Shown here: positions 35,695 to 45,512 of the stretch, in pieces
Layout: each line of letters starts with the position of its first letter
Numbering within the stretch: the stretch's first letter is position 1
Assembly (NCBI GenBank): GCA_016195665.1
Contig: JACPZD010000001.1
Location: forward strand, 1 to 64,000
DNA length: 64,000 nt
Direction: 5' to 3'
Source of the DNA: Gammaproteobacteria bacterium
GTDB lineage: Bacteria > Pseudomonadota > Gammaproteobacteria > SURF-13
Translations under genes and position numbers: made by a program
Notes under the pieces: model-generated
The model's database searches: none
The model's input: the letters and a program-made list of their open reading frames with translations, nothing else
Told to the model about the DNA's origin: nothing

Positions 35695-37116
35695 CTATTC
35701 CACTATCTTAATCAGGTCGCCGGATTGAGGTTCGCCGTCGGGATAGAGATGGTTGAGAAGTTGCAATTGTTCCAGGGCATGGCTGGGAATACGGCTGCGC
35801 TCGGAAAGATTCAGCAGCGGGAGATCGCCGTGCGCGCGGATCACCTTGAGGTGCAGCGGCTCGGCCAGGCGGCGCTCCTTGTCCGTCAAGGCGCGAAAGC
35901 TTTGCGCGGTCTTGATAAATTCTCCGTCGTAACGGTAGGGATCATTGGCGTCCTTGGTCACACCCGCGAACACATAGGCCTTGTCGCGGAAATACAGCAC
36001 CGTGAAGCGCGCCAATCGCGGCCCCACTTGGGTGCGCGTCGTGGCGAGCGCGGTATAGCCCTCACCCCAGGGATACTCGAAGGTCTCGCCTTGTTGCAGG
36101 CGGCCGAGCTTGAGTTTGCGGAGCATGAATTGCCGCGGCGAGAGATCCTGGATAAGTTCCTCCGTCCCCATTTGCAGCACGGCATCGCCGCCCGGCGGCT
36201 GCGCGACCAACTGATTGGGCAGATTCTCCACCCTCCAACCCTCGGGGAAGGTGAGCGCAAAACCCAGTTCGCCGTGATAAAACTCATTGCCGCGGCGCAC
36301 CCCTTCGCGGGCACTGTCGCCGAAGGTCAGTCCGTCCAAGTGCCGGATAAACTCCGCGCGATTGACGGTGCGGTCGCCTGAATTCTCCAGTTCGCCGGCC
36401 TGAGCGACCACCTGTTGCAAACGGGTGTCGTTATCGGGGTGGCTGGCGAACAGGCCGTGATACACGCGCGGTTGACGCCCCTGTTCCTGCGCCAACTGTC
36501 TTTCAAAAGTCTCCTGATTCTTGAGCACCGTCAGCACATCAATCACAGCCTGCGGATCATAACCGCTGCGCGCGATAAACCGCGCGCCCAACCGATCGGC
36601 CTCCAATTCGTGTTCGCGCCCGTAGCCGCTCAACACCGCGCCGCCCACTACATTAAAGAGCTGTTGCGCACCCTGGTTGCGCAACTGCGGGACAAAGATC
36701 GAACCCAGCAGATAGCCGAGGTTGGCCGCGGCCGATGCGGTTTGCTGGCGGGAGATATGGCGCGCGGTGACGTGGCCGATCTCATGACCCAGCACACCGG
36801 CGAGCTCCGCCTCGGAGTTGAGATAGGCGAGCAGACCGCGGGTGATAAAGATGTCGCCGCTCGGCAGGGTAAAGGCATTGACATCAGCCGAATCGAGTAC
36901 GGTGAAACGGTAATCACGATTCGGCTCATCGCTGTGCTGCGCCACCCGCTCACCCACCTTCTGCACATAGGCTTGCAGTTGGCTGTCGTCGTAGTAGCCG
37001 AAGTGCTTGATGACCTCATCGGTGTCGTCGGCGCGGGCTGTGCCGGCGACGACACTGGCCAAGCCTATCATCAGCCATATCAGCAACAGGCGGGGAGAAT
37101 GAGAGATTCGTGTCAT
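35695..37116 (-). CDS. M48 family periplasmic metallopeptidase (BepA/YfgC-like)
   Basis: 473 aa from ATG 37116; the frame is open further upstream without signal. Signal peptide ends near ARA (29). Zinc motif HEIGH at 111-115, third ligand region ELEADRLG. The C-terminal half (~230-470) has a family-specific region with PPGGDAVLQMG. BepA-type proteases help assemble or degrade outer-membrane proteins; a C-terminal TPR set as in E. coli BepA is not obvious here. Confidence 0.9.
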   Translation of the reverse strand: MTRISHSPRLLLIWLMIGLASVVAGTARADDTDEVIKHFGYYDDSQLQAYVQKVGERVAQHSDEPNRDYRFTVLDSADVNAFTLPSGDIFITRGLLAYLNSEAELAGVLGHEIGHVTARHISRQQTASAAANLGYLLGSIFVPQLRNQGAQQLFNVVGGAVLSGYGREHELEADRLGARFIARSGYDPQAVIDVLTVLKNQETFERQLAQEQGRQPRVYHGLFASHPDNDTRLQQVVAQAGELENSGDRTVNRAEFIRHLDGLTFGDSAREGVRRGNEFYHGELGFALTFPEGWRVENLPNQLVAQPPGGDAVLQMGTEELIQDLSPRQFMLRKLKLGRLQQGETFEYPWGEGYTALATTRTQVGPRLARFTVLYFRDKAYVFAGVTKDANDPYRYDGEFIKTAQSFRALTDKERRLAEPLHLKVIRAHGDLPLLNLSERSRIPSHALEQLQLLNHLYPDGEPQSGDLIKIVE

Positions 37117-37236
37117 AGTGCGTTGGACACTGGCCTCATAGAATAGTGCGGCGAAGAGGTTAAGAGTGAGGGGTAAGGAGTGAGGGGAAACAGTTTTTCC
37201 GCCCTCCTTACACCTCACGCCTCACAGCCTCAGCCC

Positions 37237-37998
37237 CTAATCCCCAGGCAGTCGTTGCAGGGCTACAGGGTGACGCACATGCAGCATCCAGCCGGACGAC
37301 CTAGCCACCAGCCGCCCGCGCACCAGTACCTGTCCATGAAGCAAACTGCGGGGATCGCTTGCTCCGAAGTAAACAAGGTCGCGCCGGTCCACACGCACGC
37401 TGACATTACCGGCAAGCTTGAGCCATAGCGACTTGGCGCTCTCTTCCACCTCGATCACGCGGCCCCTGACGAGACGCACCCCTTCGGCGCCGGGCACGAG
37501 TTCCGTCGTGTCAGTCACCCGGTATTCGGCCCGCGCCCACAACCCGCGGCCCGCGTCACGCGCGTGTTGCTCCGCCGCGATGTAGCAACTCATGTTCCAC
37601 ACATTGGGAGGCACAATAAACAGCGTCGCCAAGCCGCGTTCCAACAACCAAACCTCCACGCTGCGGCCGTCTTGCAAAAAGAGATGGGCGAGCGAGCGTT
37701 GATAATGATCCCGGGGTTCCGCGTCGAGGCGCAAACCGATGGTTGTCTGATCGGCAAGCAGTTTACGCAGAGCCGCCGCCGCCTCTTCGGCGAGCGGCTC
37801 GGCGGGCCGGCCATCGCGGCTGAGTTCAGGGGTGTCTATGCCGATCAGCCGGAGTTTACGCCCGTCACTGAGCATGACGGTGTCGCCGTCATGGACATGC
37901 GCGACGTGGACGCGCTCATTGATCCGGTCGGCGCTACAGCTTGCCGCCTGCGCGAGCAGCGGCAGGACAGCGAGCAGGGCGGCGAAAAGCCACCGCAA
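37237..37998 (-). CDS. Secreted thermonuclease-family protein
   Basis: SNase-like nuclease: signal peptide LRWLFAALLAVLPLLAQA, then DGDTVMLSDG, IGIDTPE, and DHYQRSLAHLF with the catalytic Arg/Glu region, followed by an extra ~80-residue OB-like domain with VRGRVIEVEES. The start is uncertain: no ATG or GTG lies between the rpmE stop and the signal peptide, and TTG 37998 is the best candidate. Confidence 0.8.
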   Translation of the reverse strand: MRWLFAALLAVLPLLAQAASCSADRINERVHVAHVHDGDTVMLSDGRKLRLIGIDTPELSRDGRPAEPLAEEAAAALRKLLADQTTIGLRLDAEPRDHYQRSLAHLFLQDGRSVEVWLLERGLATLFIVPPNVWNMSCYIAAEQHARDAGRGLWARAEYRVTDTTELVPGAEGVRLVRGRVIEVEESAKSLWLKLAGNVSVRVDRRDLVYFGASDPRSLLHGQVLVRGRLVARSSGWMLHVRHPVALQRLPGD

Positions 37999-38027
37999 CG
38001 TGGAAAAAAAGTGTGTGCTGTTGGAAA

Positions 38028-38234
38028 CTATTTTTTGAGGCCGTACTTCTGGCGGAACTTGTCCACCCGGCCACCGGTATCCAGGGTTTTGTGCTTGCCG
38101 GTATAAAAAGGATGACAACTGGAGCACACGTCGAGGTGCAGGTCTTTCTCGGCCGTAGAATGAGTTTTAAAGGTATTTCCGCAGCTACACGTGACGGTGA
38201 TCTCGTTATAGGCGGGGTGAATGTCCGGCTTCAT
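38028..38234 (-). CDS. rpmE: 50S ribosomal protein L31
   Basis: 68 aa, zinc-binding type. [20 protein letters not shown] and [13 protein letters not shown] contribute the four zinc ligands (C16, C18, C37, C40), so this is the zinc-replete form. The start is 38234; longer open frame upstream overlaps a repeat. Confidence 0.96.
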   Translation of the reverse strand: MKPDIHPAYNEITVTCSCGNTFKTHSTAEKDLHLDVCSSCHPFYTGKHKTLDTGGRVDKFRQKYGLKK

Positions 38235-38304
38235 GATGAACCTCTCGACTAGCAAATCATATATTTTACCGGAGTGCGGGGGTTGCCCGCAAGCAAGAAA
38301 CGGC

Positions 38305-38455
38305 TTAGAGCATATCCCATAAATGGTTCCCCTGTGTCCCTTGCGGTGAAAAGGCTTCACCGCAGAGGGCGCGGAGGGCGCGGAGGAGAAACAAACCCTT
38401 TTTGAGGGTATTCCTCTGCGTCCTCTGCGGTAACTTATTTATGGATAAATTCTTA
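38305..38455. mobile_element. MITE-like element, family A, copy 4 (with flanking TTA)
   Basis: Element 38308-38452 (145 bp), opposite orientation to copies 1 and 2, ends GAGCATATCC and, inverted, GAATTTATCC, between TTA at 38305-38307 and 38453-38455. The right TTA is the TAA stop codon of the DUF3135 gene. The terminal repeat is longer here than in the other copies (CCGCAGAGG occurs on both sides). Confidence 0.75.
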
Positions 38456-38818
38456 TCTACCTACGGACGGGCCGCGAAACTGGAGCACCGTGGCCTTGCG
38501 ACGCAGATCCGCCTTTGGCTTGGCGTAGCGCAAGGTTTGGAGCGCCTCATGCAGGCCGCCTTCGCCCATCACCGAGTCCCACATCATGCTGGACAAACGG
38601 ATACATGCCGCCAATGGGGTGGGCGCCCGTTCCCGCACCTGGTCTATGCGCCACTGCAAGCGGCGCAGCCTAGGTTGACGCTCTTTAATAGAGCACTCGA
38701 TCACCCTGTCCACCAAATCGGAGCGTTGCCTTTCAAAGGCATGCGGGTCGGTATTGGCCAACTCGGACCAGGCGTCGAAATCAATGTCCCAATCGAATGC
38801 GGATTGCATAGAGTGCAC
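38453..38818 (-). CDS. DUF3135 family protein
   Basis: 121 aa cytoplasmic helical protein of unknown function. FDAWSELANTDPHAFERQR, LRRLQWRIDQVRERA and ACIRLSSMMWDSV match DUF3135 as I remember it. It is divergent from glgP. The stop codon lies in the flank of family A copy 4. Confidence 0.8.
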   Translation of the reverse strand: MHSMQSAFDWDIDFDAWSELANTDPHAFERQRSDLVDRVIECSIKERQPRLRRLQWRIDQVRERAPTPLAACIRLSSMMWDSVMGEGGLHEALQTLRYAKPKADLRRKATVLQFRGPSVGR

Positions 38819-38961
38819 GCTTATGTAGATGTACTATAATGCATACGATACTAGAAGAAGCGGCGCGTAGCCATTGTACTTTTGTCCAATATTTGCGGAA
38901 GATACTCCCTGGCACGATTGCTGCCAGTAAACCGCTATATATTTATCCCTTGGGAATTTCT

Positions 38962-41445
38962 ATGGCAGTAAAACCCCCTATCCGCTCATTCAAGTACGAC
39001 ACGCTGGACATGGACGTCGAGTCCATAAAGCGTTCGCTCGCCAACCGGCTGGAATACTCCGCCGGCAAGGACCTCTACACCGCGACCCAGCGTGACTGGT
39101 TCAACGTGCTGGCCTATGCGGTGCGCGACCGCCTCATCGAACGCTGGATGGCGACCATGCGCACCTACTATGGCAAGGACGCCAAGCGCGTGTATTACCT
39201 GTCTCTGGAATTTCTCACCGGCCGCATGCTGGTCAACAGTCTGCTCAACCTGGGGATACTCGAAGAGTGTGAGCAGGCCCTGCACGATGTCGGCCTTAAC
39301 CTGCACGACATCATTGATCTCGAACCGGAGCCCGCGCTCGGCAACGGCGGCCTCGGCCGTCTCGCCGCCTGCTTTCTCGATTCCATGGCGACGCTGGGTT
39401 TGCCGGGTTACGGCTACGGCATCCGTTATGAATACGGCATGTTCACCCAGCGCATCGAGAACGGCCAGCAGGTGGAGCACCCGGACAACTGGCTGCGTTA
39501 CGGCAACCCCTGGGAGTTCGCCCGGCCGGAGATTCTCTATCCGGTCAACTTTTACGGACGGGTGATCGAATACGCCGACGACCACGGCCGCCTGCACCAC
39601 CACTGGGTGGACGCCGAAGAGGTGCTGGCGATGGCCTACGACATGCCGGTGCCGGGCTATGGCGTCAACACCGTGAATAACCTACGCCTGTGGGCCAGCA
39701 AGGCTTCGCGCGACTTCGACCTCAAGTATTTCAACGACGGCAACTACATCAAGGCGGTCGAGGACAAAAACGCCTCGGAGATGCTCTCCAAGGTCCTCTA
39801 TCCGGACGACACCACCTCGATGGGCCGCGAGCTGCGCCTCAAACAGGAATACTTTTTTGTATCCGCCGCATTGCAGGACATCGTATCGCGCTTCCACAAG
39901 ACCCACGAGTCCATTGAAGATTTACCGGACCATGTAGCCATTCAGCTCAACGACACGCACCCCGCCATCGCCATTCCCGAATTGATGCGGCTGTTGATGG
40001 ACAAGCACCACCTGGAGTGGAAACCCGCCTGGGACATCACGCAGCGCGTTTTCTCTTACACCAACCACACCCTGCTGCCGGAGGCGATGGAAAGCTGGCC
40101 GGTGCGCTTGATCGGAGCGGTGCTGCCGCGCCACCTGCAGATCATCTACGAGATCAACCAGCGCTTCATGAAGGACGTCGTACACCAATATCCCGGCGAC
40201 TTCGATCTCATGCGGCGCATGTCCATCATTGATGAAGACAACGGCAGGCGCGTGCGCATGGCGCATCTCGCCATCGTCGGCAGCCACAAGGTCAACGGCG
40301 TGGCGGCCTTGCACACGCATCTGCTCAAGACCACGACCTTCGCCGATTTCGAGCGCTTTTTCCCCGGGCGCATCGTGAACAAGACCAACGGCATCACCCC
40401 GCGCCTGTGGCTTAATCAGGCCAATCGCGGGCTGGCGAGCCTGATTTCATCGCGCATCGGCAGCGGCTGGATCACCCGGCTTGATGAGCTGAAAAAACTG
40501 CAGCCGCTGGCGGAGGATGAGGACTTTAAAAATCAATTTCTGGCGGTAAAACGCACCAACAAACTGCATCTCATCGAGATCGTCAAGCATTACATGGGCA
40601 TTAATCTCAACGTGGACTCGCTGTTCGACGTGCAGGTCAAACGCATCCATGAATATAAACGCCAGTTGCTCAACGTCCTGCATGTGGTGACGCTTTACAA
40701 CCGCATCCGCAGCGGCGCCCACCCCGACGCCGTGCCGCGTACGGTTATGTTCGGCGGCAAGGCGGCGCCCGCCTATTTGACGGCCAAGCTCATTATCAAA
40801 CTTATCAACGACGTGGCCGACGTCATCAACAACGACCCCACCGTGGAAGGCCGGCTCAAGGTGGTGTTCATCCCCAACTACAATGTCTCCACCGCGATGG
40901 ACATCTTTCCCGCCGCGGAACTCTCACAGCAGATCTCCACGGCGGGCACCGAGGCCTCCGGCACCGGCAACATGAAATTCGCCCTCAACGGAGCGATCAT
41001 CCTCGGCACCCTGGACGGCGCCAACGTGGAGATCCGCGAAGAGGTCGGGGAAAACAACATCTTTATCTTCGGCCACACCGCCGATGAAGTGAGAACAATC
41101 CGTTCCGAGGGTTACCGTCCGCGCGATTACTACGAAGCCAATGAAGAATTACGGCAGGTGCTGGATATGATCGGCTCGGGCTTTTTCTCGCCCGACCACG
41201 CCGATCTGTATAAGCCCATTATTGATAACCTGCTGCAGTACGATCACTATTTACTGCTGGCCGATTACGCCTCTTATATCGCCTGTCAGGGACGGGTGGA
41301 TGCACTCTATCGGGATCAAGCGGAGTGGACGCGGCGGGCGATTCTCAATGTCGCGGGGATGGGAAAATTTTCCAGCGACCGCACCATCCGCGAATACGCC
41401 GAGGAGATCTGGGATGTGCAGCCGGTGGAAGTGAAGATAGAATAA
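38962..41445 (+). CDS. glgP: Glycogen/starch/alpha-glucan phosphorylase
   Basis: Releases glucose 1-phosphate from alpha-1,4-glucans. 827 aa from ATG 38962 (MAVKPPIRSF); an in-frame ATG 41 codons upstream has no homology after it. LGNGGLGRLAACFLDS, GYGIRYEYGMF and the PLP-binding EASGTGNMKFALNGA are present. It stands alone without other glycogen genes in the window. A REP pair follows and probably terminates it. Confidence 0.97.
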   Translation: MAVKPPIRSFKYDTLDMDVESIKRSLANRLEYSAGKDLYTATQRDWFNVLAYAVRDRLIERWMATMRTYYGKDAKRVYYLSLEFLTGRMLVNSLLNLGILEECEQALHDVGLNLHDIIDLEPEPALGNGGLGRLAACFLDSMATLGLPGYGYGIRYEYGMFTQRIENGQQVEHPDNWLRYGNPWEFARPEILYPVNFYGRVIEYADDHGRLHHHWVDAEEVLAMAYDMPVPGYGVNTVNNLRLWASKASRDFDLKYFNDGNYIKAVEDKNASEMLSKVLYPDDTTSMGRELRLKQEYFFVSAALQDIVSRFHKTHESIEDLPDHVAIQLNDTHPAIAIPELMRLLMDKHHLEWKPAWDITQRVFSYTNHTLLPEAMESWPVRLIGAVLPRHLQIIYEINQRFMKDVVHQYPGDFDLMRRMSIIDEDNGRRVRMAHLAIVGSHKVNGVAALHTHLLKTTTFADFERFFPGRIVNKTNGITPRLWLNQANRGLASLISSRIGSGWITRLDELKKLQPLAEDEDFKNQFLAVKRTNKLHLIEIVKHYMGINLNVDSLFDVQVKRIHEYKRQLLNVLHVVTLYNRIRSGAHPDAVPRTVMFGGKAAPAYLTAKLIIKLINDVADVINNDPTVEGRLKVVFIPNYNVSTAMDIFPAAELSQQISTAGTEASGTGNMKFALNGAIILGTLDGANVEIREEVGENNIFIFGHTADEVRTIRSEGYRPRDYYEANEELRQVLDMIGSGFFSPDHADLYKPIIDNLLQYDHYLLLADYASYIACQGRVDALYRDQAEWTRRAILNVAGMGKFSSDRTIREYAEEIWDVQPVEVKIE

Positions 41446-41451
41446 AAAATG

Positions 41452-41497
41452 CAGGGCCGAATTCATTCGGCCTGCGTGCGAATGAATTCGCACCTAC
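41452..41497. repeat. REP pair (family B), two units in opposite orientation
   Basis: CAGGGCCGAATTCATTCGG (41452-) then GTGCGAATGAATTCGCAC plus CTAC (41476-41497). It lies between the convergent glgP and rho genes. Confidence 0.85.
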
Positions 41498-41508
41498 AGC
41501 GGATTTTT

Positions 41509-42765
41509 TTAACGCTTCATCGAATCGAAAAATTCGGCATTGGTCTTGGTCGCCTTCAGCCGTTCCAGCAGAAACTCCATCGCCGCGAGCTCGTCCATCG
41601 GATGCAGCAGCTTGCGGATGATCCACATCTTCTGCAACTCATCGGGTTTGGTAAGCAACTCCTCGCGGCGCGTGCCGGAGCGGTTGATGTTGATGGCGGG
41701 GTAGATACGTTTCTCGGCGATCTTGCGGTCGAGATGAACCTCCATATTGCCGGTGCCCTTGAATTCTTCATAGATCACGTCGTCCATGCGTGAACCGGTG
41801 TCAATCAGCGCGGTGGCGATGATGGTGAGCGAGCCGCCCTCCTCGATGTTGCGCGCCGCGCCGAAGAAGCGTTTGGGCCGCTGCAGGGCGTTGGCGTCCA
41901 CACCGCCGGTCAACACCTTGCCGGAGGCCGGCACCACGGTATTGTAGGCGCGCGCCAGGCGGGTGACGGAATCGAGCAGAATGACAACGTCACGCTTGTG
42001 CTCCACCAGCCGCTTGGCCTTTTCGATCACCATCTCGGCGACCTGCACGTGACGGGTGGCGGGTTCATCGAAGGTGCTGGATACGACCTCGGCACGTACC
42101 GAACGCTGCATCTCGGTTACCTCTTCCGGCCGCTCGTCTATCAGCAGTACAATCAAATAGCACTCTGGATGGCTCGCGGCGATGGACTGGGCGATGTTTT
42201 GCAGCATCATGGTCTTGCCCGCCTTGGGGGGGGACACTACCAGTCCGCGCTGGCCTTTGCCGATGGGGGCGATCAGATCGATAACGCGCGCGGTGATATC
42301 CTCGGTGCTGCCGTTACCCTGCTCCAGGGTGAGGCGTTCATTGGCGAACAACGGGGTGAGATTTTCGAACAGTACCTTGTTCTTGGCGTTTTCCGGCGCC
42401 TCGAAATTGATCTCGCTCACCTTGAGCAGGGCGAAGTAGCGCTCCCCTTCCTTCGGCGGACGTATCTTGCCGGACACGGTGTCGCCGGTGCGCAGGTTGA
42501 AGCGCCGCACCTGGCTCGGGGAGACGTAGATGTCATCGGGTCCGGCGAGATAGGAGCTGTCGGCGGAGCGCAGGAAACCAAAACCGTCTTGCAGAATTTC
42601 CAGTACCCCATCGCCGAAAATATCCTCGCCCTTTTGGGCGTGGGCCTTGAGGACGGCGAAGATGACATCTTGCTTGCGCGAGCGGGCCATGCCCTCGACG
42701 CCCATGGACAGTGCGAGGTCTATGAGGTCGGCGGCGCTTTTTTGTTTGAGTTCAGTCAGGTTCAT
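41509..42765 (-). CDS. rho: Transcription termination factor Rho
   Basis: Hexameric RNA helicase that ends transcription. 418 aa from ATG 42765 ([10 protein letters not shown]). N-terminal Rho-N helices, cold-shock RNA-binding domain at about 50-115 with GFGFLRS, Walker [10 protein letters not shown] (about 178), and Q/R-loop [16 protein letters not shown]. It follows trxA, as in many Gammaproteobacteria. Confidence 0.97.
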   Translation of the reverse strand: MNLTELKQKSAADLIDLALSMGVEGMARSRKQDVIFAVLKAHAQKGEDIFGDGVLEILQDGFGFLRSADSSYLAGPDDIYVSPSQVRRFNLRTGDTVSGKIRPPKEGERYFALLKVSEINFEAPENAKNKVLFENLTPLFANERLTLEQGNGSTEDITARVIDLIAPIGKGQRGLVVSPPKAGKTMMLQNIAQSIAASHPECYLIVLLIDERPEEVTEMQRSVRAEVVSSTFDEPATRHVQVAEMVIEKAKRLVEHKRDVVILLDSVTRLARAYNTVVPASGKVLTGGVDANALQRPKRFFGAARNIEEGGSLTIIATALIDTGSRMDDVIYEEFKGTGNMEVHLDRKIAEKRIYPAININRSGTRREELLTKPDELQKMWIIRKLLHPMDELAAMEFLLERLKATKTNAEFFDSMKR

Positions 42766-42987
42766 GTATGTGCAGTTTCCGAAGGTGAAGAAGTTGCTGT
42801 GTAAGGTAGGATTGTCCAGGCGGCTGCCTGGGATGAAGCGTATGCGTATCGGGGGAGCTGCCGACAAGGGCAGGATGTCACTTACGTTTTCGTATTATTG
42901 CCGTTACTTTATCACTCGCCGATTAAGGGGTCTAGTCTTTTGCTCACCTCAAAACCTATTTTGTGCATCGGCCAAAGACATATCATC

Positions 42988-43314
42988 TTACAAATTGGTA
43001 TCAATAAAAGCAGTCAACTGGGATTTGGATAAGGCGCCCACCTTGGTCGCCTCGACGTTGCCGTCCTTAAACAGCATGAGGGTGGGTATGCCGCGAATAC
43101 CGTAGCGCGGAGGGGTAGTCGGATTCTGGTCTATGTTGAGCTTGGCGACCTTGATTTTGCCCGCATATTCATCGGCGATCTCGTCCAATATCGGAGCAAT
43201 CATCTTGCACGGCGCGCACCAATCCGCCCAGTAATCCACCAGCACCGGCTGGGGGGACTTCAACACGTCCGTCTCGAAGGTGGCATCGCTCACATGCAGG
43301 ATGTTTTCACTCAC
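42988..43314 (-). CDS. trxA: Thioredoxin 1
   Basis: 108 aa redox protein with active site WCAPC (about 32-36), KLNIDQNP and [15 protein letters not shown] start at 43314 ([10 protein letters not shown]) is chosen because homology begins there. Note that the sequence has TPPRYG where TAxxYG is usual. Divergent from rhlB. Confidence 0.96.
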   Translation of the reverse strand: MSENILHVSDATFETDVLKSPQPVLVDYWADWCAPCKMIAPILDEIADEYAGKIKVAKLNIDQNPTTPPRYGIRGIPTLMLFKDGNVEATKVGALSKSQLTAFIDTNL

Positions 43315-43458
43315 ACTATCTGCCTCAGTAGGGGTATTTGGATCTGTACTATGGAGGTTGCCGGGCTGTAATTCAAGTTTTGGACAGCACCCAGCAGTTA
43401 CATTGTGACCTGATTTGACTACGTTTTTCAAGCCTATTTCTGTTATCCTGTTTATTCG

Positions 43459-44760
43459 ATGAGCGAAACACATCTCACAGATATCGCCTTCAGCACCTTC
43501 GATTTGCCTCATTCCATAGCGCAAGGCATTGAAGACGCAGGCTTTTTGTACTGTACGCCGATCCAGGCCCAGACCCTGCCTTTGCTGCTTGCAGGCAAGG
43601 ACGTCGCGGGGCGGGCGCAGACCGGCACCGGCAAGACCGCGGCCTTTTTAGTGGCCTTGCTCAATCACCTGCTTAAACACCCCGCCCATCCGCAACGTAA
43701 ACCGAATCAGCCGCGCGCCCTGATTCTGGCGCCGACCCGGGAACTCGCCATCCAGATTCACAAAGACGCGCAAGTCCTGGTCTCTCACACGGGGCTCAGT
43801 CTGGGACTGATCTACGGCGGCACCGGCTACGAGACACAGCGCGCCTCGCTGGAACAAGGCGTAGACATCCTGATCGGAACGCCCGGCCGCATCATTGATT
43901 ATTTCAAGCAGGGCGTGTTTGATCTCAAGGCCATCCAGGTCATGATACTGGACGAAGCGGACCGCATGTTCGATCTCGGCTTTATCAAGGACATACGCTT
44001 TCTGCTGCGCCGCATGCCGCCGCCTTCGAGCCGCCTGAGCATGCTGTTCTCGGCCACCTTGTCGCATCGCGTGAACGAGCTGGCTTATGAGCACATGAAC
44101 AACCCGCAACTGGTCGAGGTCGAGACGGACACCGTCACCGCGGACAAGGTTACCCAGACAATTTATCACGTCGGCAAGGACGAGAAGATCGCCCTGCTGA
44201 TCGGCCTGCTGCGCCACATGGACCCGAAACGCACCATCCTGTTCGTCAACACCAAGGCCGTCGCCCAGCGGGTGTGGAGTTATCTGGAGGGCAACGGCTT
44301 CAGCGCTGCGGTGTTGTCCGGCGACGTGCCGCAGAGCAAACGTCAGCGGCTGCTCGCAGACTTTCAACGCGGCGACCTGGCGATTCTGGTCGCCACCGAT
44401 GTGGCGGCGCGCGGCTTGCACATCCCGGCGGTCAGCCATGTATTTAACTACGATCTGCCGCAGGACGGCGAAGACTACGTGCACCGCATCGGGCGCACCG
44501 CCCGCGCCGGGGCGAGCGGCGATGCGATCAGCTTCGCCTGCGAGGAGTACGCCTTTTCCCTGCCCGACATCGAGGAATACACCGGCCACAAGATCCGCGT
44601 CGCCCGCGTGACCGACGAGATGCTCGCCAAGCCCCTGCCGCCGGTCAAAATCGAGCGCAGCGAGTTTGTCCAGAACAGAAAGCCGACTAAACCCTCACGC
44701 CCGCGGCGCGGCGCAGGCGACCAAAAAGGCCGCAGTCACGGTTCCAGCCGCGGACGGTGA
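43459..44760 (+). CDS. rhlB: DEAD-box RNA helicase, RhlB type
   Basis: 433 aa ATP-dependent RNA helicase, likely degradosome component. Q motif [11 protein letters not shown], Walker [19 protein letters not shown] ([10 protein letters not shown]), SAT, and [10 protein letters not shown]. Basic arginine/serine-rich C-terminal tail for RNA binding. Divergent from trxA-rho, the conserved setting for rhlB. Confidence 0.94.
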   Translation: MSETHLTDIAFSTFDLPHSIAQGIEDAGFLYCTPIQAQTLPLLLAGKDVAGRAQTGTGKTAAFLVALLNHLLKHPAHPQRKPNQPRALILAPTRELAIQIHKDAQVLVSHTGLSLGLIYGGTGYETQRASLEQGVDILIGTPGRIIDYFKQGVFDLKAIQVMILDEADRMFDLGFIKDIRFLLRRMPPPSSRLSMLFSATLSHRVNELAYEHMNNPQLVEVETDTVTADKVTQTIYHVGKDEKIALLIGLLRHMDPKRTILFVNTKAVAQRVWSYLEGNGFSAAVLSGDVPQSKRQRLLADFQRGDLAILVATDVAARGLHIPAVSHVFNYDLPQDGEDYVHRIGRTARAGASGDAISFACEEYAFSLPDIEEYTGHKIRVARVTDEMLAKPLPPVKIERSEFVQNRKPTKPSRPRRGAGDQKGRSHGSSRGR

Positions 44761-44775
44761 TAAAATACCGTAGCG

Positions 44776-44880
44776 CTTTGTCCCCTGGGGTGAAAAAGCT
44801 TCACCGCAGAGGAGTAACAAATCTTTTTAAGAGTACCACTCTGCGCCCTCTGCGGTAAATTATTTGCGGATAAGTCCTTA
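44776..44880. mobile_element. Family A element, copy 5 (left end degenerate)
   Basis: TTCACCGCAGAGG, CTCTGCGCCCTCTGCGGTAA and the right end GGATAAGTCC followed by TTA (44878-44880) match family A; the left terminal repeat is decayed. It lies between rhlB and mtnD. Confidence 0.6.
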
Positions 44881-44931
44881 GTAACTATAATACTCGCTAC
44901 TCGCAACCAGCCACTCGTTACTGGAGTCAGT

Positions 44932-45474
44932 ATGGCCTGCATCATTTCCCCCGACGGTAAAGAAACGCGCGAGCTTCCCGCCATACAAGCACGCCTGTCT
45001 GACATCGGCATCACCCTGAGAAGCTGGCCGGCGCCCGCCGACGCACGCGCGCAGTCCCTGTTGAACAAGCCCGCGCTCGATGACGCCGAAAAGGAAGAGC
45101 TGCTCGCCGCCGTGGATCATCGCTTTCAGGAACTGAAACGGGAAGCCGGCTATACCACGCGTGACATGATTGTGCTGCACGAGGACATTCCGGGTCTCGC
45201 CGAGATGCTCGGCAAGTTCGACAAGGTGCATTATCACACCGATGATGAGGTGCGCTACATCCTGGCAGGCAAGGGTTATTTCGGATTCGTGGACAGCGAC
45301 GGCGGACAATTCATGCTGGAGGTCAGCGCCGGCGACTACATCGCCGTCCCGGCCAACACCGAACACTGGTTCACCCTGGGCGATTCACCGCGCATCAAGG
45401 CAGTACGCTACTTCATAGACACCAGCGGCTGGACACCGGTGTATACGCAAAGACCCGTAGCAAGTTTCGAGTAG
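44932..45474 (+). CDS. mtnD: Acireductone dioxygenase
   Basis: Last oxidative step of methionine salvage: opens the acireductone to the keto-acid precursor of methionine. 180 aa cupin with metal ligands H100, H102, E106 (VHYHTDDEV) and H145 (NTEHWF). First gene of a three-gene set with the RuBisCO-like protein and mtnB. Stop TAG is immediately followed by a REP unit. Confidence 0.94.
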   Translation: MACIISPDGKETRELPAIQARLSDIGITLRSWPAPADARAQSLLNKPALDDAEKEELLAAVDHRFQELKREAGYTTRDMIVLHEDIPGLAEMLGKFDKVHYHTDDEVRYILAGKGYFGFVDSDGGQFMLEVSAGDYIAVPANTEHWFTLGDSPRIKAVRYFIDTSGWTPVYTQRPVASFE

Positions 45475-45495
45475 CAGGGCCGAATTCATTCGGCC
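45475..45495 (+). repeat. REP unit (family B)
   Basis: CAGGGCCGAATTCATTCGG-type unit in the 38-base gap between mtnD and the RuBisCO-like gene. It leaves no clear Shine-Dalgarno sequence for the latter. Confidence 0.8.
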
Positions 45496-45512
45496 TTGTG
45501 TACTTTTTGTAA

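Noticed and set aside
43648-44589. 313-codon open frame antisense to rhlB
   Set aside because: It is a shadow frame; the plus strand carries all DEAD-box motifs in order.
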